NCBI GenBank assembly: GCA_050248715.1
Contig: JBFWRV010000025.1
Location: 13,970-77,969 of the forward strand
Origin: AWTP1-13 sp050248715
Lineage (GTDB): Bacteria > Pseudomonadota > Alphaproteobacteria > Rhizobiales > Hyphomicrobiaceae
Length of the DNA stretch: 64,000 bases
Direction: 5' to 3'
Shown here: positions 7,751 through 16,429 of the stretch, piece by piece
Layout of the letters: every line of letters starts with the position of its first letter
How positions within the stretch are numbered: the first letter of the stretch is position 1
Position numbers and translations under genes: made by a program
Notes under the pieces: model-generated
What the model was told of the DNA's origin: nothing
The model's database searches: none
Seen by the model: only the letters and a program-made list of their open reading frames with translations

Positions 7751-9046
7751 GTGAAACACCCCGCCGGCCAGGATGACGGGTTGAAGGCCGAGGAGGCCGG
7801 GCGCTCGTTTCTCACGACGCTGGTGACGCTCACCTTCGTCATGAATCTCATCGCGCGCGGAGTGCCCGAGACGTTCGCGGTGTTCCTGCTGCCAGTGCAG
7901 CAGGGTCTCGGCGTCTCGCGCTCCAGTATCACGCTCACGTACTCCGTCTACATGCTCGCCTACGGGTTCTCGGGGCCCCTGGCCGGTCAGCTGATCGACC
8001 GCGGCGGCGCGCGCGCCGCCTACGGCTTCGGACTTGCGTGCCTGGGGCTCGGCTACTTCCTGGCAGGCTTCTCGACCGAGCTGTGGCACTACATGCTGAC
8101 CGTCGGCTTCCTCGGCGGGCTCGGCGCCGCCGCTCTCGGCATGATCGCGGCCTCCGCGCTGCTGAGCCGCTGGTTCACCAGCCGCATCGGCTCGATCATG
8201 TCCCTGCCTTACGCCGCGATCGGCGCCGGCATGCTGGTGCTGCCGCCGCTGACCCAGATGCTGCTCGGCGTCTATGACTGGCGTGTCACGCACATGATCC
8301 TCGGCGTCGGCGTCCTGGCGCTGCTGCCTTTGGTGATGCTGCTGCCGCTCGGCCGCATCTCGGCGGGTTCAAAGGCGTGGCGGGCGCTGCGCATCAGCGC
8401 GTCAGGTGCGCCCACGAACCCCTGGACGATCGCGGCGACGTTGCGCACCAGCGCGTTCTGGGGCCTTTTCCTCGCCTATCTCTCCACGGCCGTGGCTGCC
8501 TACAGCGTCGTGCCCCATTCGGTTGCCTACCTGGTCGAGCAGGGCTTCGACCGGCAGCTGGCGGCGAATGCCTTTGGCCTCGCCGGCATGCTCTCGGCGG
8601 TCGGCATCGTCGCCGTGGGATGGCTCTCGGACCGCTTCGGCCGCCGGCAGACGGCGACGCTCACGTACCTGTCGACCATTACAGGCATCGCCGCGCTGTC
8701 TCTCATTTCGATCTGGCCGTCGCTGGCGCTCGTCTACATGTTCGTTCTCTTCTTCGGCCTCGTGCAGGGTGCACGTGGGCCCATCATCGTCGCCATGGTG
8801 GCACGGATGTTTCCGGGCGGGGTCGGGGTGGTTTACGGGACGCTGTCGGTCGCGCAGGGTGTGGGTGCGGCGTTCGGATCGTGGGCCTCGGGGCTGCTCT
8901 ACGAGCTGACCGGGAACTACAGGGCGTCGTTCATGCTGGCCATCTGCGGGGCGCTGGTCGGGCTTTCCTCGTTCTGGCTCGTCCGCAGCCTGCGCGAGGA
9001 GCGGGTGGCGGCGCTGCCCGCCTCCGAGCCGGCGCGAGCACCGTGA
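7751..9046 (+). CDS. MFS transporter (organic anion/monocarboxylate type)
   Basis: A 431-residue membrane protein with about 12 hydrophobic segments and the loop motif WLSDRFGRRQT between helices 8 and 9, plus QLIDRGGARAAYGFG between 2 and 3, typical of the major facilitator superfamily. The pattern (VPETFAVFLLPVQQGLGVSRSSITLTYS, cited in part) suggests the oxalate/formate or monocarboxylate branch. The GTG at 7751 is preferred because the frame upstream overlaps the RraA gene. The Gfo/Idh/MocA gene follows after 161 bases. Substrate unknown; confidence in the family is high. Confidence 0.87.
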   Translation: MKHPAGQDDGLKAEEAGRSFLTTLVTLTFVMNLIARGVPETFAVFLLPVQQGLGVSRSSITLTYSVYMLAYGFSGPLAGQLIDRGGARAAYGFGLACLGLGYFLAGFSTELWHYMLTVGFLGGLGAAALGMIAASALLSRWFTSRIGSIMSLPYAAIGAGMLVLPPLTQMLLGVYDWRVTHMILGVGVLALLPLVMLLPLGRISAGSKAWRALRISASGAPTNPWTIAATLRTSAFWGLFLAYLSTAVAAYSVVPHSVAYLVEQGFDRQLAANAFGLAGMLSAVGIVAVGWLSDRFGRRQTATLTYLSTITGIAALSLISIWPSLALVYMFVLFFGLVQGARGPIIVAMVARMFPGGVGVVYGTLSVAQGVGAAFGSWASGLLYELTGNYRASFMLAICGALVGLSSFWLVRSLREERVAALPASEPARAP

Positions 9047-9207
9047 AGACTGCACGGGCAGGCTGGCGAACGCCGGGACGAGCCGGTGGATGCGTGCCTG
9101 GGTCCGGCCTTCGCCGGGATGACGTTGGTTGATGGCGCGTGCGGTGCTGCGACGTCGTTCTGGCGGAGGCCGGAATCCCGCACACTGGGCAAGGGAGCTC
9201 TGCTGCA

Positions 9208-10233
9208 ATGGTCCAACACCGCATCGCTCTCGTCGGCCTCGGCATGGCCGTGACGCCGCACGCCAAGAGCCTCGTCGACCTGGCTGATCGCGCCGAGGTC
9301 GTGCGCGCCATCAGCCCGAGCGCGGGACGGCGGGAGGCCTTCGGCGCCCGCTTTCCGTTTCCGGTCGCTGACAGCCTGGCCGCCGTGCTGGAAGACGCGA
9401 GCATCGATGCGGTGGCCGTGCTGACGCCGCCGAGCACTCATCTCGAGATCGTCACGGCCCTGGCGCGCGCGGGCAAGCACGTGCTGCTGGAGAAGCCGCT
9501 CGATGTGTCCACGGCACGGGCCGAGCAGCTGGTGGCCGCCTGTCGCGATGCCGGCGTCGTGCTCGGCGTCGTGCTGCAGCATCGCTTCAAGCCGGCGGCC
9601 GAGCGGCTTGCCGGCATCCTGCGTGCGGGCGAACTCGGCGAGATCGTCAACTGCTCCACCAGCATTCGCCTGTGGCGCCCGCAGAGCTATTACGAGGAGC
9701 CCGGCCGCGGCACGCGGGCCCGCGACGGCGGGGGCGTGCTGCTGACGCAGGGCATCCACACGCTCGACCTGATGCTCAGCCTCTCCGGCCCCGTGGCGGA
9801 GGTCGTCGGCTACGCGCGCACCTCGCCGGTGCATCGCATGGAGACCGAGGACCTCGTGTGCGCCGCGGTGCGCTTTGCCGACGGCGCCGTCGGGGTCATC
9901 GACGCCACCACGGCCGCCTTTCCCGGCGCCCCCGAGCGCATCGAGCTGATCGGTACGAAGGGTACGGCGTCATTGGCAGGCACGGCGCTGGCGGTGCACT
10001 TTCATGATGGACGCCGCGTGGCGGTCGAGGCCGACGCATCTCCCGGCGGAACCGGCGCCGACCCGATGGCCTTTCCGCACGACTATCATCTGGGGGTCTG
10101 GCGCGACTTCCTCGACGCCATCGATGCCGGCCGTCTCCCGCGGGTCTGCGGGGAGGAAGCGCTCAAGGTGCACCGCCTGATCGATGCGCTGCTGGAGGCG
10201 GGAGCGAGCGGGCGCGAGGCCGAAGTGCGCTGA
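9208..10233 (+). CDS. Gfo/Idh/MocA-family oxidoreductase
   Basis: The 341-residue enzyme has an N-terminal Rossmann domain (VGLGMAVTPHAKSL), the family motif EKPLDVS at about residue 96, and the C-terminal alpha/beta domain (GGVLLTQGIHTLDLML). Such proteins oxidise or reduce sugars, inositols and related carbonyls with NAD(P). ATG at 9208 follows AAGGGAGC. The 160 bases upstream include a remnant of a family A type palindrome near 9101-9124. The RraA, MFS and this gene may be one catabolic unit, an inference from order and strand. Confidence 0.88.
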   Translation: MVQHRIALVGLGMAVTPHAKSLVDLADRAEVVRAISPSAGRREAFGARFPFPVADSLAAVLEDASIDAVAVLTPPSTHLEIVTALARAGKHVLLEKPLDVSTARAEQLVAACRDAGVVLGVVLQHRFKPAAERLAGILRAGELGEIVNCSTSIRLWRPQSYYEEPGRGTRARDGGGVLLTQGIHTLDLMLSLSGPVAEVVGYARTSPVHRMETEDLVCAAVRFADGAVGVIDATTAAFPGAPERIELIGTKGTASLAGTALAVHFHDGRRVAVEADASPGGTGADPMAFPHDYHLGVWRDFLDAIDAGRLPRVCGEEALKVHRLIDALLEAGASGREAEVR

Positions 10234-10249
10234 CGCCCGTGCTGGGGTG

Positions 10250-10284
10250 GTAGGGCGCCAATGCGGATTCGCCTTTTGCGCCCC
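10250..10284. repeat. Dispersed palindrome family B, partial copy
   Basis: GTAGGGCGCCAATGCGGATT followed by CGCCTTTTGCGCCCC is a shortened copy in which the middle of the family B unit is deleted. It lies just after the oxidoreductase stop. Confidence 0.7.
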
Positions 10285-10340
10285 ACGCGCTGTACCCGGC
10301 CCAACATCTCGACCGAGCCCGACCACGACCCAGTGCCGAC

Positions 10341-10399
10341 GAGCCTGTCGAAGCACGGCCGGCACGCGCGGCCCGTCCTTCGACAAGCTCAGGACGACG
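10341..10399. repeat. Dispersed repeat family D (TTCGACAAGCTCAGGACG type)
   Basis: GAGCCTGTCGAAGCACGG is an inverted counterpart of CCGTCCTTCGACAAGCTCAG, giving a hairpin of about 58 bases. Similar units are at 23457-23545 and around 57757. These are common intergenic palindromes in alphaproteobacteria. Confidence 0.7.
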
Positions 10400-10441
10400 A
10401 TCGGCAGGGCGAGGGCGTGCAGGACGAGGGTGAGCCCCGCT

Positions 10442-10972
10442 TTACTTCTCGCTCACCTCGCGCGGGGGATGGCAGGGCTGTGCCTCGACCTCGCAGCGCG
10501 TGAAGGTCTGGCCCAGCGTCGTCACCCCGCCCTCCTTGATCGAGGAGCGCGAGCACGTGTAGTTGACGTGGCGGGCGTTGTTGAGGTCCATGAACTTCTC
10601 GCCCAGGTGGAAGCGGATCGTGCCGGCCCACGAATCGTTGGCGGCCTTCTTGGCGCCGTCGAGGGTCAGATGTTGATCGCCCACGGCCCGTCGCATTTCG
10701 CGGCAGGTGGGTCCGTCCTCGTACCCCTCGCGGCGAACATAGCTGTAGACGCGAGTTCTGCTGTGGGGCCGCGCGGCCTGTCGCGGGCGGTAGCAGCGGC
10801 CGTCGCTGCGGCAGTAAACACGCGCATAGTGCGGTCTGCCGTCGCGATGGGTGCCGACGCGGCGGACCTCCCAGTTGCCCGATTCGGTGCTTTGCGCCGG
10901 CTCCGGCAGGAGCAATGCCGCCACTGCGGCAGCCACCAACCAAGCCGTGCGTTCCCAACCCCTGCGTGTCAT
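10442..10972 (-). CDS. Secreted Cys-containing hypothetical protein
   Basis: 176 residues with an N-terminal signal (positively charged MTRRGWER, then WLVAAAVAALLLPEPAQS). The start at 10972 is preceded by GGAGGGCAC. The middle has VYCRSDGRCY and an Arg/Tyr-rich stretch. The C-terminal half (AKKAANDSW, LGEKFMDLN, VNYTC, FTRC, QPC) aligns with the smaller protein at 6676-6975, suggesting a shared Cys domain. It is oriented against its neighbours, and its role is unknown; export to the periplasm is inferred from the signal peptide. Confidence 0.75.
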   Translation of the reverse strand: MTRRGWERTAWLVAAAVAALLLPEPAQSTESGNWEVRRVGTHRDGRPHYARVYCRSDGRCYRPRQAARPHSRTRVYSYVRREGYEDGPTCREMRRAVGDQHLTLDGAKKAANDSWAGTIRFHLGEKFMDLNNARHVNYTCSRSSIKEGGVTTLGQTFTRCEVEAQPCHPPREVSEK

Positions 10973-11261
10973 GTGTGCCCTCCACGCTCCCAACGGTGCA
11001 TGCGGGGCGGATGCTATACAATTCGAGAGTCGTCTCAACCGACTGCCCCCGCAATCCACAGGAGACACGCGTGTCTGGCGCCGCGAGAGGCGTTCCCGCC
11101 ACGATGCCGCCGATTTGCGTGGAAAGGCGGGCCAATTCAGCGAAGTCATTGCGACGCGCGGGGCTGCGTCGCCGGGCCCGCATAGGCGGCAGCCTCTGTC
11201 GCGTTGCCGCCCGGCGCGAGCGATGCTTTCATTGGCCGACACGCACGCCGGGGACTCCTCC

Positions 11262-13403
11262 ATGCCTGATCTTGGCGCCTTGCTTTGGCCGCGCACGGTT
11301 GCGCTCATCGGCGCGTCGGCAGATGCGGAGAGCCTGCGCGGTCGGATCTTCAACGTCATGCGGGGCCACGCGTTTGCCGGCACGCTCTATCCCGTGAGCC
11401 GCAGCAGCGCCGAGGTGCTGGGCGTCAAGGCCTACCCCTCCGTTGCCGACCTGCCGCAACCGGCCGATCTCGCCGTCATCATCATCCCCGCGGAGCACGT
11501 GCCGGCGGAGCTGGAGCGCTGCGGCAAGGCGGGCGTGCGCTCGGCGGTGATCCTGAGCTCGGGGTTCGCGGAGGCCTCGGGCGACTCAGGGACGAGCCTG
11601 CAGGCCGAGATCCGTGCCGTGGCCAGGCGCTACGATATGGCCGTGTCAGGCCCGAACTCGGAGGGCTTCGCCAACATCGCCGCCAACCTGTGCCCGACCT
11701 TCAGCCCGGCCATGGAGGCGAGCGAGCGTCCGCTGGTGCCGGCAGGCCGCCCGCGCCGGCAGATGGCGGTGGCGGCGCAGAGCGGCGGTATGGGCTTTGC
11801 CTTCTTCGACCACGGCCGCGCCAAGGAGCTGTCGTTCCGCTACATCGTAACGACCGGCAACGAGGCATGCCTCGAGGCGCTCGACTTCGCCGAGTTCATC
11901 ATCGACGAGGGCAAGACCGATGCGCTGCTTCTGCTGCTCGAGGACGTCAAGACGCCCGAGACGTTCCGGCGCGTTGCCGAGAAGGCGCTGAAGGCCGGCA
12001 CGCCTCTCATCGTCAACAAGATCGGCCAGTCGGATGCGGGCGTGCGCGCGGCAGCCTCCCATACGGCCGCGCTCGCCGGCGCCTACCGCGCCTACCAGGC
12101 GATGTTTGCGCGCTACGGCATCATCGAGGGCGGCGATATCTCGGAGATGGTCGACATGGCCGCCGGCTTCCTGGCCTGGCGCGACAGGCTGCCGCTGGGG
12201 CGGCGGGTCGGCATCTGCACGGCCTCGGGTGGCGGCGGGGGCTGGATGGCGGACGCCTGCACGGCCGCGGGGCTGGAGGTTCCCGTGCTCGATGACGCAA
12301 CACGCCGCCGCATCGACGAGCATCTGCCGTCCTATGGCACCTCGCAGAACCCCGTCGATGCCACGGCGCAGGCCGTCTCCAGGATCGGCTATGCGGGCCT
12401 CGCCCGGCTGATGCTCCCTTCGCCCGAGATCGACGGCATCGTCGTGGTCATGACGGGACGCAACGCACACAACCTGGAGCGCCAGAAGGAAGCCCTGTCC
12501 AGCCTCGCCGAGACCGCGGAGAAGCCAATCCTGATGTGGAGCTACACGCTACCGGCGCAGCGCTCGGTGCAGATCGTCGGCGAGGCCGGCTACCCCCTCT
12601 ATACCGACATCGGTAATTGCGCGCGCACCATGCGGGCGATGGCGGACCACCGCGCCGTGCGCGAGCGCTTCCTGCGTCCAATCGAGGTCACGAGCCGATA
12701 CGCCGCGGACAAGGAGACGGCGCAGCGGCTCCTGGCGGTGGCCGGGCCGGCGCTCAGCGAGTGGGAGGCGCGGCCCATCCTCGCCGCCTACGGCATCGGC
12801 ACGAATTCGGCCGGCACGCTGGCGACCTCGGCGGCGTCGGCAAGTGCGGCGGCCGAGGCCATCGGCGGCCCTGTTGCGCTCAAGGTGCAGTCGCCCGACA
12901 TCCTGCACAAGACGGAAGCCCAGGCCGTGACGCTGAACGTGCCACCCCGGGACGTCGCCGCCGGCTACGAGCGCGTGCTGGCCAATGCACGCCGACATGT
13001 GCCCGGCGCGCGCATCCCGGGCGTGCTGGTGCAGCCGATGGCGCCCTCCGGGCGCGAGGTGATCCTCGGCATCAAACGCGACGCCACGTTCGGCCCGTTG
13101 CTGATGGTGGGGCTCGGCGGCGTCGCGGTGGAGGTGCTGAAGGACGTGGCCCTGGCGCCGGTGCCGCTGAGCACCGCCGAAGCAGGCGCGCTTGTTGCGC
13201 AACTCAAGGGCGCGGCCTTGCTCGAGGCGCATCGCGGCGCGCCACCGGCCGATGTCGATGCCCTGGTCGAGCTGATGGTCCGGCTTGGCCGCTTCGCCGC
13301 CGACCATGCCGAGACGGTCGCCGAGATCGATCTCAACCCTGTGCTGGTGCACGCGAAGGGCAAGGGCGTGTCGGTCGTGGATGCCTTGATCTTGAAGGGG
13401 TAG
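11262..13403 (+). CDS. Acyl-CoA synthetase, NDP-forming, fused alpha-beta type
   Basis: About 713 residues from ATG 11262; an alternative ATG lies at 11223. Domains in order: CoA-binding Rossmann (VALIGASAD near residue 14), succinyl-CoA-synthetase-like ligase domains with the phospho-histidine motif SHTAALAG (His267), and a C-terminal ATP-grasp domain (ALKVQSPDILHKTEA, then VAEIDLNPVLV). Such enzymes make acetyl-, propionyl- or other acyl-CoA with ATP or run in reverse. It may feed the acyl-CoA catabolic genes in this window. The upstream 290 bases are the promoter side of the divergent secreted protein and hold no other gene. Confidence 0.9.
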   Translation: MPDLGALLWPRTVALIGASADAESLRGRIFNVMRGHAFAGTLYPVSRSSAEVLGVKAYPSVADLPQPADLAVIIIPAEHVPAELERCGKAGVRSAVILSSGFAEASGDSGTSLQAEIRAVARRYDMAVSGPNSEGFANIAANLCPTFSPAMEASERPLVPAGRPRRQMAVAAQSGGMGFAFFDHGRAKELSFRYIVTTGNEACLEALDFAEFIIDEGKTDALLLLLEDVKTPETFRRVAEKALKAGTPLIVNKIGQSDAGVRAAASHTAALAGAYRAYQAMFARYGIIEGGDISEMVDMAAGFLAWRDRLPLGRRVGICTASGGGGGWMADACTAAGLEVPVLDDATRRRIDEHLPSYGTSQNPVDATAQAVSRIGYAGLARLMLPSPEIDGIVVVMTGRNAHNLERQKEALSSLAETAEKPILMWSYTLPAQRSVQIVGEAGYPLYTDIGNCARTMRAMADHRAVRERFLRPIEVTSRYAADKETAQRLLAVAGPALSEWEARPILAAYGIGTNSAGTLATSAASASAAAEAIGGPVALKVQSPDILHKTEAQAVTLNVPPRDVAAGYERVLANARRHVPGARIPGVLVQPMAPSGREVILGIKRDATFGPLLMVGLGGVAVEVLKDVALAPVPLSTAEAGALVAQLKGAALLEAHRGAPPADVDALVELMVRLGRFAADHAETVAEIDLNPVLVHAKGKGVSVVDALILKG

Positions 13404-13610
13404 GGCCCGCAGTCGACCTGCGGTCATCGCGGCGGTTGTCTCCGGAAACTGAATTTGCCATCGCGCCAAGCGCCGGCGATCTCGGATGGGTGGATCGCAG
13501 TCACACACCGGCAGGAATCCGGTTATCCACAATTAAGTGCCCCTCGGGACGCTTGCAGCCCGAATCACTTTCGACCCTGCACGAAGTGGGGGAAGTCCGA
13601 GGGTCGGTGA

Positions 13611-14435
13611 ATGAGCTTACGGCAACCGGTTGTGGCGCTCGTGCTGTTGTGTCTTGGCGGATGTGCGGCGGCGGAGCGTACGGTGTCCGCCTTTTTCCCA
13701 GATCGATTTCCGGGGTTGCCGATGCTGGCGCTGGAGCCGGCGCAGCCGGATCCGACGACCGAGCGCGCCCCTTCTGCCCGACCCAAGGTGGTCAAGCCGC
13801 CGAGGCCCGAGCCGGTTCTCGCGCGGGCGGCCGCGCCGGTGCTGCCGGCCTGGAGCATCCCGGCACCCAAGCCCCAGCGCATGCTGCAGTACGGACTGTC
13901 GCCAAGCGAGCTGTTCAAGGCGCTGAACCCGTCCGTCTACACGGTCGCGGTGGTCGGGCAGGCGGCTCGCTCCCAGGGTTCCGCCGTCGCCATATCGGCA
14001 AGGGAAGCCGTGACGAACTGCCATGTCGTTTCGCCCGGCGGGGCGATCACGCTGCTCAACGGTGCGGTGTCCCTCAGGGCCGAAGTGGTGGGCGCGGATC
14101 TTGCGACGGATCGCTGCTACCTGAGGGCACTGGATGGCGAGTTGCAGCCGGTCCCGGGCTTCCGCGACTACTCCGGCCTGGTGGTCGGCGAGACCGTCTA
14201 CACGATCGGGTCGCCCAAGGGGCTCGTCAACACGCTGGGCTCGGGTCTCCTGTCGGGGCTCAGGATCTCGGAGGACAAGATCGCCTACATCCAGATCACC
14301 GCGCCCGTGTCGGCCGGCTCGTCGGGTGGCGGACTGTTCGATGATCGCGGCAACCTGATCGGCATCACGACCTTCACGATCAAGGACTCGCAGAACCTGA
14401 ACTTCGCCATCGCGGCCTCACAGTTCTGGGAGTGA
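13611..14435 (+). CDS. Trypsin-like serine protease, predicted lipoprotein
   Basis: 274 residues. The N-terminus is a lipoprotein signal with lipobox LGGC (Cys18). A Pro/Ala/Arg-rich linker (about residues 40-90) precedes a compact trypsin-like domain with the triad His138 (TNCHVV), Asp167 (ATDRC) and Ser238 (GSSGG). This is the DegP/HtrA protease fold without a PDZ domain. It should be anchored to a membrane facing the periplasm. No clear operon partner; the start is supported by the signal peptide. An intact triad suggests an active enzyme, but its substrate is unknown. Confidence 0.85.
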   Translation: MSLRQPVVALVLLCLGGCAAAERTVSAFFPDRFPGLPMLALEPAQPDPTTERAPSARPKVVKPPRPEPVLARAAAPVLPAWSIPAPKPQRMLQYGLSPSELFKALNPSVYTVAVVGQAARSQGSAVAISAREAVTNCHVVSPGGAITLLNGAVSLRAEVVGADLATDRCYLRALDGELQPVPGFRDYSGLVVGETVYTIGSPKGLVNTLGSGLLSGLRISEDKIAYIQITAPVSAGSSGGGLFDDRGNLIGITTFTIKDSQNLNFAIAASQFWE

Positions 14436-14675
14436 CCGGTCGACGGACAGACCGACAACCCGGTAGGTCTTGATGAGGCGGCGATCATCCTCCGGGAAGG
14501 AAGAGATTTCGGGCGATTCGAACAAGACAATGCTTGCCAAGATGTGCTGTGGGGTTTGAGAGCTCGATCGATTGCTGAAGAATCATCCGCCTTCCGAATC
14601 CAACTGCTGGGTCGGGGAGGTGGGCACGCATTCTGCTGAGCTCCCTCTTCGCCTTGTCAAGGTCATGCCGGCGCA

Positions 14676-16295
14676 TCATCCCAGGCCGTCGAGAGCCAGC
14701 ACCTCCTCGCGCAGCTCGCGCTTCATGACCTTGCCATTGGCGTTGCGGGGCAGGGGATCGCGGCGGAAGCTGAAGGTGTCGGGCACTTTGTAGTCGGCGA
14801 GCGACGCGGCGCAGTGCTGCGCCAGGTCCGCGCCCGTGATGCCGTTGCGCCTGAGGCTCACAACGGCGTGCGCTCGTTCACCCAGAACGGGGCAGGGTTT
14901 CGCCACCACGGCGGCCTCGACCACGTCGGCGTGGGCCATCAGCACGTTCTCGACCTCGATGGTGTAGATCTTGTAGCCGCCGCGGTTGATCATGTCCTTC
15001 TTGCGGTCGAACACGCGCACGAAGCCGTCCGCGTCGACCGAACCGATGTCGCCGGAGCGCCAGTAGCCCGCGATGAAGCTCTCGGTGGTGGCCTGCGGGT
15101 TGTTCCAGTAGCCGCTGACGACCATGGGACCCCTGAGCCACAGCTCGCCCTCCGCGCCGTGCGGCACCTCGCGTCCCGCTTCGTCCATCGCCAGCACCTC
15201 GCCGCACGGCACCGCGATGCCGACGCTGTCGAGGCGTCGGGCGGTCTCGGAGGGTGGCATCATCGTCGCGGGCGACGTGGTCTCGGTCGCGCCGTAGGCG
15301 TTCATCAGGCGCAGGCCGGGAAGCCTTTGCGCCAGGCGCTCGATGGTGGCGGTCGGCATGGGCGCACCGCCGAACACACCGAGCCGCCAGGCGGAGAGGT
15401 CGGCCGTGGCAAAGCGCGGCTCGAGCAGGCAGAGATTGTACATGGCCGGCACGAGCAGGGCATGCGTGGCTCTCTCGCGCTCGGACAGCTCGAGATAGGC
15501 CGCAGCCTTGAACGACGGCATGACGATGAGGGTGCCGGCGGCGCACACCATGGCCGCGATCAGGGCGATCACGCCGGTGACGTGGCTCATCGGCACGGCG
15601 ACGATGGCACGGTCGCGAGGGCTCAGGCCCATGCAGTGCTTGTAGTGCAGGGCGGAGTGGCAGATGCCGAGATGCGTCAGCATTGCCCCTTTGGGCCGTC
15701 CGGTGGTGCCGGAGGTGTAGAGGATGACGGCGGTATCCTCCTCGCCCACCGGGGCGGTGCCGGCGGCAGAGGGGCCGAATGCGAGCAAGCCGTCGAGCCC
15801 CCCGCGGGCTGCCCCCGGTTGCACGGCGATCCGGTGCGCGAGCGCCGGCACGGCGTGTTGCGGCGGCAGACGGTCGGCGAGGTCGGCGTCGTGCACGAGC
15901 ACCTTGGCCCCGCAATGCTCCAGCATGTAGGCGAGACCCGGCGTCTGCTCGCGGATGCTGATCGGCACGGCAATGGCGCCAAGCCGGAGCGCGGCGAACA
16001 GCACGACGGGAAACGCGACATCGTTGCCGAGCAGGAGGGCCACGCGGTCGCCCCGGCCGACGCCCAGCGCATCGAGACCGCCGGCGCATTGCGATACGAG
16101 GTCGGCGAAGCCGGCATATGTAAGGCGCGCGTTTCCGCTGACGATCGCCTCGCCGTCGGGATTGGAGGCCAGCGCCTGCTCGAGCAGCGCGTAGGCCGAC
16201 CGCGGCCGGTCGATAAAGCAGCGCACGACCCGCCCGTCGAAATGCGCCTCCGAGCGCATCGGCGGCACCGAACCGAGCCAAATGGAAGGCTGCAT
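14676..16295 (-). CDS. AMP-forming acyl-CoA synthetase (class I adenylate-forming enzyme)
   Basis: The 539-residue protein activates a carboxylic acid to its CoA thioester through an acyl-adenylate. Motifs: P-loop-like YTSGTTGRPKG at 193-203, NAYGATETTS, the hinge region DRKKDMINRGGYKI, and catalytic Lys522 in NANGKVMKREL near the C-terminus. The start at 16295 follows AAAGGAGCCCA. It is divergent from the ABC transporter operon starting at 16430, so it likely activates the acid that the transporter imports, or a breakdown product of it. The exact acid is unknown. Confidence 0.9.
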   Translation of the reverse strand: MQPSIWLGSVPPMRSEAHFDGRVVRCFIDRPRSAYALLEQALASNPDGEAIVSGNARLTYAGFADLVSQCAGGLDALGVGRGDRVALLLGNDVAFPVVLFAALRLGAIAVPISIREQTPGLAYMLEHCGAKVLVHDADLADRLPPQHAVPALAHRIAVQPGAARGGLDGLLAFGPSAAGTAPVGEEDTAVILYTSGTTGRPKGAMLTHLGICHSALHYKHCMGLSPRDRAIVAVPMSHVTGVIALIAAMVCAAGTLIVMPSFKAAAYLELSERERATHALLVPAMYNLCLLEPRFATADLSAWRLGVFGGAPMPTATIERLAQRLPGLRLMNAYGATETTSPATMMPPSETARRLDSVGIAVPCGEVLAMDEAGREVPHGAEGELWLRGPMVVSGYWNNPQATTESFIAGYWRSGDIGSVDADGFVRVFDRKKDMINRGGYKIYTIEVENVLMAHADVVEAAVVAKPCPVLGERAHAVVSLRRNGITGADLAQHCAASLADYKVPDTFSFRRDPLPRNANGKVMKRELREEVLALDGLG

Positions 16296-16429
16296 TGGGC
16301 TCCTTTCGCGCGCCCGCCCTGCGGTCGTTAGGCACTCGGCGCGGTCGCCTCCGAATGGTCGATTGACTTCTTTTCACGCCTCATCGAGACTTGAACCAAC
16401 AATACAACACCACTGTCGGGAGGAAATGA
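16296..16429. promoter_or_regulatory. Divergent intergenic region, putative shared promoters
   Basis: These 134 bases separate the acyl-CoA ligase (minus strand) from the substrate-binding protein gene (plus strand), so both promoters must lie here. A TTGACT at 16363 resembles a -35 box, but no well spaced -10 box was found. GGGAGGAAATGA just before 16430 is the ribosome binding site of the plus-strand gene. Confidence 0.4.

Noticed and set aside
14485..14679. 64-codon frame on the minus strand (RMRAHLPDPAVGFG)
   Set aside because: It overlaps the end of the ligase gene, has no recognisable domain, and the gap seems noncoding.
14814..16331. 505-codon frame on the plus strand
   Set aside because: Antisense to the acyl-CoA ligase with its intact motifs.
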